From NCBI GenBank assembly GCA_016867655.1, contig VGJA01000084.1, positions 1-5,190 on the forward strand: a DNA stretch of 5,190 nucleotides, given 5' to 3'. The DNA is from Candidatus Altarchaeales archaeon (lineage in GTDB: Archaea > Altiarchaeota > Altiarchaeia > IMC4 > SCGC-AAA252-I15). Each line of letters begins with the position of its first letter. Within the stretch, counting starts at the first letter, position 1. The notes beneath the pieces were generated by a model. That model worked only from the letters and a program-made list of their open reading frames with translations. It searched no databases and was not told where the DNA came from. Positions 1 through 5,190 of this stretch are shown piece after piece. Both the position numbers and the translations under genes were made by a program.

Positions 1-1242
1 GTCCAGGTTTTCGGAAAGCTCGTCGACAAACGTCTGAAAAAGATTAAGAAGCCGATTCCGCCCTATGAAAAAGTCTTCCTCGCAGGCAAGGAAGAGTTGG
101 AGCAGATATTGAGCGTTGAAGACAAAATCAGCATCGGCTTGGTGTATGGCACCAAAGCCAGAGCCTATTTGAATGCAGGCGAATACGACAGGCATATTGC
201 GATACTCGCTTCAACTGGCGCAGGCAAAAGTTATACTACTGCCAATATTGTTAAGGAGTTTTCGGTTCTCGGTCTCCCGGTTCTCATCGTCGACACCCAC
301 GGGGAATACCAAAGACTGCTGTCATCGCTTGCAAAAGAAAGTAAAATGGAAATAGAGGTCCACACAGTCCAGCAGAAGAGGCAGGGTTTTTCGGAACTGA
401 AGATTCCGGTTTCGCAGCTTGAGCCGGAGGACTTCCACCACTTCATAAGCCTCACAGAACCGCAGGAATCGGCTTTGGGGATGGTTTTAGACAAACTGGG
501 CAGCGAATACGTTGTAGAAGACCTGGTGAGAGAATGCTCCAGTTTGGACCCGCAAGTAATACATGAAGGCACCATACAGGCCTTGAAGAGAAAACTAATC
601 ACCCTTGGAAGAATGTTCAAAAACGTTTTCGACAAATACGGCACAGACATATCCAAAATGATTACTCCAGGAAAAGTAACCATAATAGACAGCTCTTTGG
701 CATCGCAGGGCGTGAGAAGGGCAGTGATTTCCTATGTCTGCAAGGAACTTTTGGACGGCAGGATTAACACAGTCAACGAAATGCAAGGCACAAGAGTCGA
801 ATACCCCCTGCTGCTAGTAATAGAAGAAGCCCACAACTATGCCGGAGCTAACCTAAGTCACTCGTGCAAAAGACAGCTGCAGAGAATCGCCTCAGAAGGA
901 AGAAAATTCGGCCTGGGATTGTGCGTCGTAAGCCAGAAGCCCAGCAAAATAGACGAAGAAATACTGTCCCAGTGCAACACGGGAGTATACATGCACATAA
1001 CCAACCCCAACGACAAAAACCACATAAGAAATTCTTTTGAATCCATAAACGACACCATAATCTCCGACTTGGACAGCCTTGACGTTGGAGAAAGCATCAT
1101 AGCAGGCGCAATGCTGGACATACCCTTCCTGCTGTGCACAATAGACCGCATACAAACGACCAAAGACCGGAAAAGCAAATTCCATGCCCTCTGGCACAAA
1201 AAACCACTGCAGGCAAAAGAAGGAACATTCCAATACATCTAA
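1..1242 (+). CDS. herA: HerA-like DNA-translocating ATPase (5' end beyond the window)
   Basis: The frame is open from base 1, so the gene starts off the left edge; 413 codons are present. HerA proteins are hexameric ATPases that pump DNA and work with the NurA nuclease, usually beside Mre11-Rad50, in archaeal DNA-end resection. Numbering from the first visible codon, residues 1-40 (with KPIPPYEKVFLA) resemble the end of the N-terminal HAS-barrel. The Walker A loop is ASTGAGKS at 70-77 (bases 208-231), followed by the HerA-typical DTHGEY at 98-103. The Walker B strand LLLVIEEAHNY carries the Glu pair at 275-276 (bases 823-828). The segment EGRKFGLGLCVVSQKPS, with the expected arginine-finger region, and a C-terminal helical tail follow. 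HerA is usually about 500 residues, so roughly 100 are missing. A TTG at 97 lies inside conserved sequence and is not the start. A DUF87-family relative of HerA is the main alternative. No NurA gene is visible. Confidence 0.85.
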   Translation, partial: VQVFGKLVDKRLKKIKKPIPPYEKVFLAGKEELEQILSVEDKISIGLVYGTKARAYLNAGEYDRHIAILASTGAGKSYTTANIVKEFSVLGLPVLIVDTHGEYQRLLSSLAKESKMEIEVHTVQQKRQGFSELKIPVSQLEPEDFHHFISLTEPQESALGMVLDKLGSEYVVEDLVRECSSLDPQVIHEGTIQALKRKLITLGRMFKNVFDKYGTDISKMITPGKVTIIDSSLASQGVRRAVISYVCKELLDGRINTVNEMQGTRVEYPLLLVIEEAHNYAGANLSHSCKRQLQRIASEGRKFGLGLCVVSQKPSKIDEEILSQCNTGVYMHITNPNDKNHIRNSFESINDTIISDLDSLDVGESIIAGAMLDIPFLLCTIDRIQTTKDRKSKFHALWHKKPLQAKEGTFQYI

Positions 1243-1267
1243 AAGGCAGACTCCGGCAACATAATGG

Positions 1268-1275
1268 TTTTTATA
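1268..1275 (+). promoter_or_regulatory. TATA-like box of the lipoprotein gene
   Basis: TTTTTATA is centred about 26 bases before the ATG at 1298. In archaea the TATA box sits about 26 bases upstream of the transcription start, so the transcript would begin at or next to the ATG (leaderless). No Shine-Dalgarno motif lies in the short stretch before the ATG, which agrees. Confidence 0.5.
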
Positions 1276-1297
1276 CTACTCCCAATTAATATCTAAC

Positions 1298-1828
1298 ATG
1301 CGACTGCTATTCTGCCTGATTTCGATTGCTTTGCTGTGCGGGTGCATCACCGGTCCTGGGACAGACTCTTCCACAACCACCATGCCCTACGAACAGGCCA
1401 GAGAAATCGTTTCAGAAGCCATAACAAAAAAAGACACCACCTCTTGCAACGCACTACAAGAGGACGTTAAAAAAGACTGGTGCTACTGGACCGTCGCACT
1501 GGCTTCCAAAAACGCTGGCATATGCGAGCAGATACAGCACACCATATACAAGGCCGGATGCTACATGGCAGTAGCCATAAGCGAAAAAGACTTCTCCATG
1601 TGCGACAAAATACAGTTCGACGACAGCAACAAAATATACGCAACCCAAAAAAGATGCAAGGCCGTGATAAGCGGAGACAAAACCGCATGCGACCAGCTGA
1701 CAGGAGTGCAAAAAGACATGTGCTACCTAACACTTGGAGCTGCAAACAAAGACATGTCTCAATGCAATAAGGTAGCCAACAAAGACAGCAGAGACCTATG
1801 CGTCATGGAAGTCAATGCTGCAGTTTAG
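1298..1828 (+). CDS. Cysteine-repeat lipoprotein, function unknown
   Basis: This is a 176-residue predicted surface lipoprotein. Residues 1-16 form a short signal peptide: Met-Arg, a hydrophobic core, and a lipobox-like LCGC with Cys16 as the lipid site. A Ser/Thr-rich linker (24-29) follows. The rest is built from five degenerate repeats of about 26 residues of the form C-x3-I/L/V, then a polar stretch, C-Y, A and K-N/D, with ten cysteines at 50, 62, 76, 88, 102, 120, 131, 142, 156 and 168. Spacings alternate 12, 14, 12, 14, 18, 11, 11, 14, 12, so the third repeat is irregular. The pattern suggests short helical pairs linked by disulfides, or metal binding; neither is shown. I recall similar Cys-repeat lipoproteins in DPANN-type archaeal genomes, without an assigned role. 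It has its own promoter 55 bases after the HerA gene, and the ATG at 1298 is placed well for a leaderless start. Confidence 0.8.
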   Translation: MRLLFCLISIALLCGCITGPGTDSSTTTMPYEQAREIVSEAITKKDTTSCNALQEDVKKDWCYWTVALASKNAGICEQIQHTIYKAGCYMAVAISEKDFSMCDKIQFDDSNKIYATQKRCKAVISGDKTACDQLTGVQKDMCYLTLGAANKDMSQCNKVANKDSRDLCVMEVNAAV

Positions 1829-1919
1829 GCAAATAAGAGTTGCTTTTCTACTTGCTCATCTGACTTTGTTTGGAATTGCCGTTTGGTTTTTTGTCAATTT
1901 GGGTTATTGTAGTGCCTAA
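1815..1919 (+). CDS. Possible single-helix membrane microprotein (34 residues)
   Basis: This short ORF starts with ATG inside the last codons of the lipoprotein gene, overlaps it by 14 bases in another frame, and ends at TAA 1917-1919. The product begins MLQFRQIR and continues with a hydrophobic stretch, VAFLLAHLTLFGIAVWFFV, that would form one transmembrane helix with the positive residues before it. The only ribosome-site candidate is a weak GGAAG four bases before the ATG. T-rich non-coding DNA easily yields hydrophobic translations, and this region also holds the likely terminator of the lipoprotein gene, so the ORF may be chance. If real, it would be expressed together with the lipoprotein. 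I do not recognise a family. Confidence 0.25.
   Translation: MLQFRQIRVAFLLAHLTLFGIAVWFFVNLGYCSA
1887..1892 (+). terminator. T-tract, candidate terminator of the lipoprotein transcript
   Basis: A run of six T, following GTTTGG, lies about 60 bases after the lipoprotein stop codon; a shorter T4 run is at 1844-1847. Archaeal RNA polymerase terminates on U-rich tracts without needing a hairpin. The opposing proS gene ends only 75 bases further on. Confidence 0.35.
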
Positions 1920-1945
1920 CTTCTATCTATTCTCCAGCACACCAC

Positions 1946-1967
1946 AAAAAAATCCTGCATGCAAAAA
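1946..1967 (-). terminator. Double T-tract, candidate terminator of proS
   Basis: On the minus strand the proS stop codon is followed directly by T5 (1967-1963), ten bases containing the palindrome TGCATGCA, and then T7 (1952-1946). Two U-tracts straight after a stop codon match the typical archaeal hairpin-independent terminator and would limit read-through into the convergent lipoprotein gene. Confidence 0.5.
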
Positions 1968-3428
1968 TTAATACTGTCTTGCAATATAAGCCACTACTCC
2001 AGCCTTCCTGCCGCAGAACAAACAGCTTCCCGAAGGCTTCTCCTCCAAGTCAACCCTTTTACCTCTCACTCTAGCGCCAAGCTTTTTTTCAACTTCTTCG
2101 GCGCATTTCACAGCACCCAGCTCCAGGGAACAGAAATTCACTCTAACAATTTTTCCTTCAGACAAGGCTTTTTCCATCTCCTGCATGCTTTTGGCTTCAA
2201 CAACCTTGGCATTAAAATCCTTCAAGGCCTTTTTCTTCAGGCTTTCAGTCAAATCTCTGCCAAGTTTTTCAACACTTTCAGTTAAATCTTTTTCCTTCAC
2301 AAAACTTTTCTCTCCAGTGTCCCTTCTGACCAACACAACAGACTTTTTCTCCAAATCCTTCGGGCCGATTTCCAGCCTGATGGGAACGCCCTTCATCTCC
2401 CAATAATAGTATTTCTCGCCGGGACGCTTGTCTGAAAAGTCAACAACAACTCTAAATCTTCCAGACAACTTTTTCTCCAATTCCTCGGCCTTCTTCTTCA
2501 CTTCAGGATTGATGTCAAAGTTTATTGGAATAACCACAACCTGCTTTGGCGCGACATTGAAAGGAAACACCAAACCCTTGCTGTCTCCATGGATTGAAAT
2601 CACTCCTGCAAAAATCCTGCTTATGGCAGGTCCGTAGCAAGTCTGCCAGCCGTATTTCTCGCTACCATCTTTGTCAACATATTTCACTTCAAAGGCTTTC
2701 GCGAAATTCTGCCCCAGAACGTGGGTTGAAGGCAGTTGAAGCACTTTGCCGTCTGGCATCAAGCAGTCTGCTGCAAAAGTCTTATCGGCGCCTGCAAACT
2801 TGTCCCACTGCGGGCGTTCGAAAAACAAAAAGGGCACCCCAAGCTGCTCCAGAAGGCAGATTCTGGTGATTTCCATGTCTTCAAGCACCTGCTTTTCAGC
2901 ATCCTCCCTACAGGCAAAAACATCGTGCGCTTCAATCCAATGAAACTCCCTGCTCCTGATAAAAGGCTTAGTGGCCTTAGTCTCATGGCGCCACACCTGA
3001 CAACTCTGGTAAATCTTCAAAGGAAGGTCATTGTAAGAGCGAATCCACATTGAATACATCTTGTACATCGCAGTCTCGCTCGTCGGCCTCAAGCCCAGGC
3101 GTTCCTCCAACTTCTCGCCGCCGCCCCTCTCAGTAACCCAAAATACTTCAGGAGCAAACCCTTCAACATGCTCCTTCTCAACCAAAAAATTGCTTTCAGG
3201 AATCAGCGCGGGAAACAAAGCAGGCAGATGGCCTCTCTTCTCCAACTCCTTTTCCCACAAATCGTACATAACCTTCATGGAAGCAACACTCCAAGGCATG
3301 AACACGACAAAACCCTTGACGTTGTAACGCAAGTCAGCCAACCCAGCTTTGGCGACAATCTCATTATACCACCCGCCAAAATCCCTATTCTTGTCAATGT
3401 TAAAAGTAACCTTCTCCTCAGAAGCCAT
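1968..3428 (-). CDS. proS: Prolyl-tRNA synthetase, archaeal/eukaryal type
   Basis: This cytoplasmic class II synthetase charges tRNA-Pro with proline using ATP. At 486 residues it matches the archaeal/eukaryal form, which lacks the bacterial editing insertion. Visible signatures are FVVFMPWSVASMK near 41-52 (motif 1 region), RPTSETAMY at 114-122 (proline/ATP site), motif 2 from WRHET (146-150) through FIRSREFHWIEAH (156-168), and LMPDGKVLQLPSTHVLGQNF at 223-242. Motif 3 is GPAISRIFAG at 266-275, with the class-defining Arg271, followed by HGD (280-282). The anticodon-binding domain runs from about 295 to 400. The C-terminal domain has a Cys433, Cys442, Cys469, Cys472 zinc-type set, and the chain ends in Tyr as in many relatives. 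The ATG at 3428 is preceded by a TATA-like box at leaderless distance. Near motif 3, FPFNVAPKQ differs from the commoner LPPxVAPIQ. The gene appears intact. Confidence 0.97.
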   Translation of the reverse strand: MASEEKVTFNIDKNRDFGGWYNEIVAKAGLADLRYNVKGFVVFMPWSVASMKVMYDLWEKELEKRGHLPALFPALIPESNFLVEKEHVEGFAPEVFWVTERGGGEKLEERLGLRPTSETAMYKMYSMWIRSYNDLPLKIYQSCQVWRHETKATKPFIRSREFHWIEAHDVFACREDAEKQVLEDMEITRICLLEQLGVPFLFFERPQWDKFAGADKTFAADCLMPDGKVLQLPSTHVLGQNFAKAFEVKYVDKDGSEKYGWQTCYGPAISRIFAGVISIHGDSKGLVFPFNVAPKQVVVIPINFDINPEVKKKAEELEKKLSGRFRVVVDFSDKRPGEKYYYWEMKGVPIRLEIGPKDLEKKSVVLVRRDTGEKSFVKEKDLTESVEKLGRDLTESLKKKALKDFNAKVVEAKSMQEMEKALSEGKIVRVNFCSLELGAVKCAEEVEKKLGARVRGKRVDLEEKPSGSCLFCGRKAGVVAYIARQY

Positions 3429-3448
3429 TGGTTAATACTATACATAGG

Positions 3449-3459
3449 TAAAAATAAAT
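3449..3459 (-). promoter_or_regulatory. TATA-like box of proS
   Basis: On the minus strand ATTTATTTTTA is centred about 26 bases upstream of the proS ATG at 3428, suggesting a leaderless transcript. The element begins 8 bases past the stop of the small ORF at 3467-3559, so the same T-rich tract could also end transcription coming from the MFS gene. Confidence 0.5.
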
Positions 3460-3466
3460 CAGAACA

Positions 3467-3559
3467 CTAAAGCCTTATCCTGTCCTTTAGTTCAGGGTGT
3501 ATCCCAGCATTCGCCTTCAATGCCACAAGGAATCCATAAAGCGGTTCACCGTCGCTCAA
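3467..3559 (-). CDS. Possible 30-residue protein coupled to the MFS gene
   Basis: A TTG codon overlaps the TGA stop of the MFS gene in the four bases TTGA, the arrangement typical of translationally coupled genes. An SD-like GGGAGAGG on the minus strand ends about 8 bases before the TTG. The ORF runs 30 codons to TAG at 3469-3467. The product contains DGEPLYGFLVALKANAG and then IHPELKDRIRL: a balanced, protein-like composition with no low-complexity bias. The codons resemble those of neighbouring genes (ATA for Ile, AGG for Arg). No ATG or GTG offers an alternative nearby start. It could be a genuine small protein, the 3' remnant of a lost gene, or an extension of the transporter reached by frameshifting. 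I do not recognise a family. Confidence 0.4.
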   Translation of the reverse strand: MSDGEPLYGFLVALKANAGIHPELKDRIRL

Positions 3560-4740
3560 CTCTTTTTCCTCTCCCTTATCATGCCTGCCAGCAGTATGAC
3601 TGCGATGAGTGAAACCAGTATGCTGTAGGTGAATGCGGTTGCTGAATTGTATTTGCTCCAGAGGAATCCTACAATCAGGTTTGCTGGCAGGGCTGCGAAG
3701 CCTGCTGCGCCCTGGTGCAAGCCTAATGCGGTGCCTCTGACTTCAGGGTTGACTATGTCTGAAATGTAAGCTCTCTGGACAGTCTCAATTATGGCCATGA
3801 AAGCTCCGTACAATATGAACATCAGCCACATCTGTGTTGTCGTCTCTGATTTCATCAGGCCAAAGCAAATGAAAGCGAAGATTAAGTATCCAATTGCCAG
3901 GGTTTTTTTCCTGCCTATTTTGTCTGCGCTCATTCCGACAGGCATTGCGAAAAGCAGGAAAGAAAGGTTGTAGCACAAGTAGAGGAGGGGTATTATGTTA
4001 ATGTCGACTCCGATTTCCTGGGCTCTCAGTATCAAGAAAGAATAGGTGAACATGCCGAATGCGAACACAAGCGTTATGCCCAGAAACTTCTTGAACCTGG
4101 GTCCGAGGGCCATTGAAAGTGTTGTTTTCTTTTCAACCACAATCGCCTGCACCTTCTCCTTCACAAAGTACACGGTTATTACTGCAAGAATTGCCGGAAT
4201 GAAGGCAATCCAGAATATGGCTCTGTAAGCGTCTGAAGGATTCATGTGCGCCGTCAAATAAGGCATCAGAAGAAAGACAACCAAAGGACCTAAGACAGCT
4301 CCCAATTGGTCCATCATCTTCCGGTAGCCGAAAGCCTTTCCCCTGTTTTCATGAGTAGTCTCGTCAGCAACCATTGCGTCTCTTGCGGTGCCCCTCACAC
4401 CTTTCCCAATCCTTTCTATAAATCTTACTATAAGAACGTGAGGCCAGCTTCCAGCCAAGGCGAAAAACGGTTTTGTGACGCTGGACAAACTGTATCCTCC
4501 AATGATGAAAGGCTTCCTCTTCCTCATTTTGTCTGAAAGCCAGCCACTCACCATCTTCCCCAAGTCTGCAGTGCTTTCAGCAATCCCGTCAATCAATCCG
4601 ACAACGCTCACGTCAGCATGCAGGATATTGACTAAGAACAAAGGCAGTATTGGAAAAATCATCTCGCTGCTCAAGTCAGTCAAAAAGCTGCCCACACCCA
4701 ACAACAAAACATTCCTAGACAGTTTTTTATCCTCAGGCAT
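3556..4740 (-). CDS. Major facilitator superfamily transporter
   Basis: This 394-residue inner-membrane protein has about 12 hydrophobic segments in two halves joined by a charged central loop (about 194-218), the standard MFS plan for proton-linked or facilitated transport of small solutes. The loop-2/3 motif A is GWLSDKMRKRK at 66-76, and its repeat in the second half is GMSADKIGRKKT at 269-280. Residues 106-126, RFIERIGKGVRG then TARDAMVAD, and RGKAFGYRKMMDQLGAVLGP at 133-152 match a broad prokaryotic MFS subgroup often annotated as drug or metabolite efflux. The substrate cannot be read from the sequence. An in-frame TAA lies 9 bases before the ATG at 4740, so the start is well bounded. 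The short charged C-terminus RERKKS looks complete. The stop codon overlaps the small ORF at 3467-3559. Confidence 0.93.
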   Translation of the reverse strand: MPEDKKLSRNVLLLGVGSFLTDLSSEMIFPILPLFLVNILHADVSVVGLIDGIAESTADLGKMVSGWLSDKMRKRKPFIIGGYSLSSVTKPFFALAGSWPHVLIVRFIERIGKGVRGTARDAMVADETTHENRGKAFGYRKMMDQLGAVLGPLVVFLLMPYLTAHMNPSDAYRAIFWIAFIPAILAVITVYFVKEKVQAIVVEKKTTLSMALGPRFKKFLGITLVFAFGMFTYSFLILRAQEIGVDINIIPLLYLCYNLSFLLFAMPVGMSADKIGRKKTLAIGYLIFAFICFGLMKSETTTQMWLMFILYGAFMAIIETVQRAYISDIVNPEVRGTALGLHQGAAGFAALPANLIVGFLWSKYNSATAFTYSILVSLIAVILLAGMIRERKKS

Positions 4741-4768
4741 TCTGGCTTAAATATTTAACACAGCACAC

Positions 4769-4776
4769 TTTTAATA
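4769..4776 (-). promoter_or_regulatory. Weak TATA-like box of the MFS gene
   Basis: On the minus strand TATTAAAA is centred about 32 bases upstream of the MFS ATG at 4740, which would leave a leader of only about 6 bases. A second A/T block, TTAAATATTTAA, lies too close to the ATG (centre about 12 bases) to be the TATA box for this start. The assignment is tentative. Confidence 0.3.
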
Positions 4777-4781
4777 CAACC

Positions 4782-4804
4782 AAAAGCCGGCGTGAATGCC
4801 AGCT
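4782..4804 (-). terminator. Hairpin plus T-tract upstream of the MFS gene
   Basis: Read on the minus strand, AGCUGGC, a loop AUUCAC, and GCCGGCU can form a 7-pair stem with one G-U pair, followed at once by UUUU. It lies about 80 bases past the DUF2283 stop and just before the candidate MFS promoter, so it could end the DUF2283 transcript. Archaea usually need only the U-tract, so the hairpin's role is uncertain. Confidence 0.35.
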
Positions 4805-4850
4805 GGAACAGATGATTAGAGGCCTTATAATACGTAAAGATAGACGCTGC

Positions 4851-4865
4851 ATAAAAATACCAAAA
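4851..4865 (-). terminator. T-rich tract after the DUF2283 gene
   Basis: On the minus strand TTTTGGTATTTTTAT lies 21-35 bases after the DUF2283 stop codon. Its T-richness and closeness to the stop fit an archaeal U-tract terminator, perhaps acting before the hairpin at 4782-4804. The evidence is composition and position only. Confidence 0.3.
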
Positions 4866-4885
4866 CTGCATTCTAATTTACGTCG

Positions 4886-5140
4886 TCATGTTGTCAGCGG
4901 TATGTTCAAGCTTTCAACCAACGGACGCGCCGACTTCTTCTGTTGCACCTTTACCATCAATTCTAAGACGCCTTTCTCCCCCACCCTCTCTTTAACCCCA
5001 ATTATCTCTAATCCTAAGACTCTACCCTTCTCGTCCAAATCCAGCACAGTGTTTTCGTCAACCTTCTTGTTGGAATGGAATTTGCCTTTAACTATCTGCA
5101 CATACAAAGCATCCGCCTCAGCATCAAACGATATTTTCAT
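4886..5140 (-). CDS. DUF2283 family protein
   Basis: This small, probably cytoplasmic protein has 84 residues. The N-terminal half carries the DUF2283 pattern: MKISFDAEADALYVQI at 1-16, then TVLDLDEKGRVLGLEIIGV at 31-49. That is a beta-rich fold in which the D-x-EADALY strand and the LDEKGRVLGLEI strand are diagnostic. Family members are usually about 60-70 residues; here a charged tail (about 50-84) is added. The biochemical role is unknown. Some DUF2283 genes sit beside DUF4258 genes, and a toxin-antitoxin role has been suggested for such pairs. No partner is visible downstream, and any upstream partner would be beyond the right edge. The ATG at 5140 lies about 26 bases from a good TATA box, which favours this gene being first in its transcript. 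Confidence 0.85.
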   Translation of the reverse strand: MKISFDAEADALYVQIVKGKFHSNKKVDENTVLDLDEKGRVLGLEIIGVKERVGEKGVLELMVKVQQKKSARPLVESLNIPLTT

Positions 5141-5160
5141 TTAACCCACGCTCTCACAGT

Positions 5161-5170
5161 TATTATATAG
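5161..5170 (-). promoter_or_regulatory. TATA box of the DUF2283 gene
   Basis: On the minus strand CTATATAATA, the best TATA match in the window, is centred about 25-26 bases upstream of the ATG at 5140, which fits a leaderless transcript. A purine-rich stretch (GGGAGGGG) lies further upstream, beyond AAATA, so it is not in the usual BRE position directly next to the box. Confidence 0.55.
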
Positions 5171-5190
5171 TATTTACCCCTCCCGCTCTT

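Noticed and set aside
97..99. TTG as the start of the HerA gene
   Set aside because: The frame is open upstream to base 1, and the codons before it encode HAS-barrel-like sequence (KKPIPPYEKVFLA), so the gene continues beyond the left edge.
1956..1963. Palindrome TGCATGCA after proS
   Set aside because: It is a single 8-base palindrome between two T-tracts and does not sit upstream of a gene, so an operator role is unlikely.
3556..3559. A sequencing frameshift joining the MFS protein to the 30-codon ORF
   Set aside because: The MFS protein already has all 12 helices and a normal charged end (RERKKS), so no missing portion needs explaining. A coupled small ORF or remnant is a simpler reading, though programmed extension is not excluded.
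4755..4871. 38-codon minus-strand ORF after the DUF2283 gene, beginning MQFWYFYAAS
   Set aside because: It is very rich in Phe, Tyr and Trp, has no ribosome site, and spans the candidate terminator hairpin and the MFS promoter box; chance ORFs of this length are expected.
4832..4883. 7-base inverted repeat ACGTAAA / TTTACGT with 38 bases between
   Set aside because: The arms are short and the gap is long; there is no accompanying repeat, integrase or operator context.
4812..5144. 110-codon plus-strand ORF
   Set aside because: Most of it lies antisense to the well-supported DUF2283 gene, and its translation is Ser/Thr/Phe/Pro-rich, as expected for a shadow frame.

Overview
The window looks archaeal, most likely from a small-genome lineage such as the DPANN group; the exact lineage is an inference. 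Supporting signs are an archaeal/eukaryal-type prolyl-tRNA synthetase with a C-terminal four-cysteine zinc region, a HerA-type ATPase, and A/T-rich TATA-like boxes centred about 26 bases upstream of three start codons. That spacing is what leaderless archaeal transcripts require. No gene has a convincing Shine-Dalgarno site at its own start, except one possible small downstream ORF.

Layout. Plus strand, left part: a HerA-like DNA-translocating ATPase that is cut by the left edge (1-1242), then, after 55 bases carrying a promoter, a cysteine-repeat lipoprotein (1298-1828). A 34-codon hydrophobic ORF overlaps the end of the lipoprotein gene and runs into the intergenic region (1815-1919). Minus strand, the rest: proS (1968-3428), a possible 30-residue ORF (3467-3559) overlapping the stop of a 12-helix MFS transporter gene (3556-4740), and a DUF2283 protein (4886-5140). 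The lipoprotein and proS genes converge, and the 139 bases between them hold T-tracts facing both ways that suit archaeal termination. No gap between confident genes exceeds 150 bases.

The genes do not form one evident pathway: DNA-end processing (HerA), translation (ProRS), small-molecule transport (MFS), a cell-surface lipoprotein and a small protein of unknown role. Each confident minus-strand gene has its own candidate promoter, so they are probably separate transcripts. I find no CRISPR array, tRNA, rRNA, insertion sequence or phage gene. The items most worth a second look are the cysteine-repeat lipoprotein and the two very small ORFs attached to the ends of larger genes. I see no clear evidence of a new multi-gene system.
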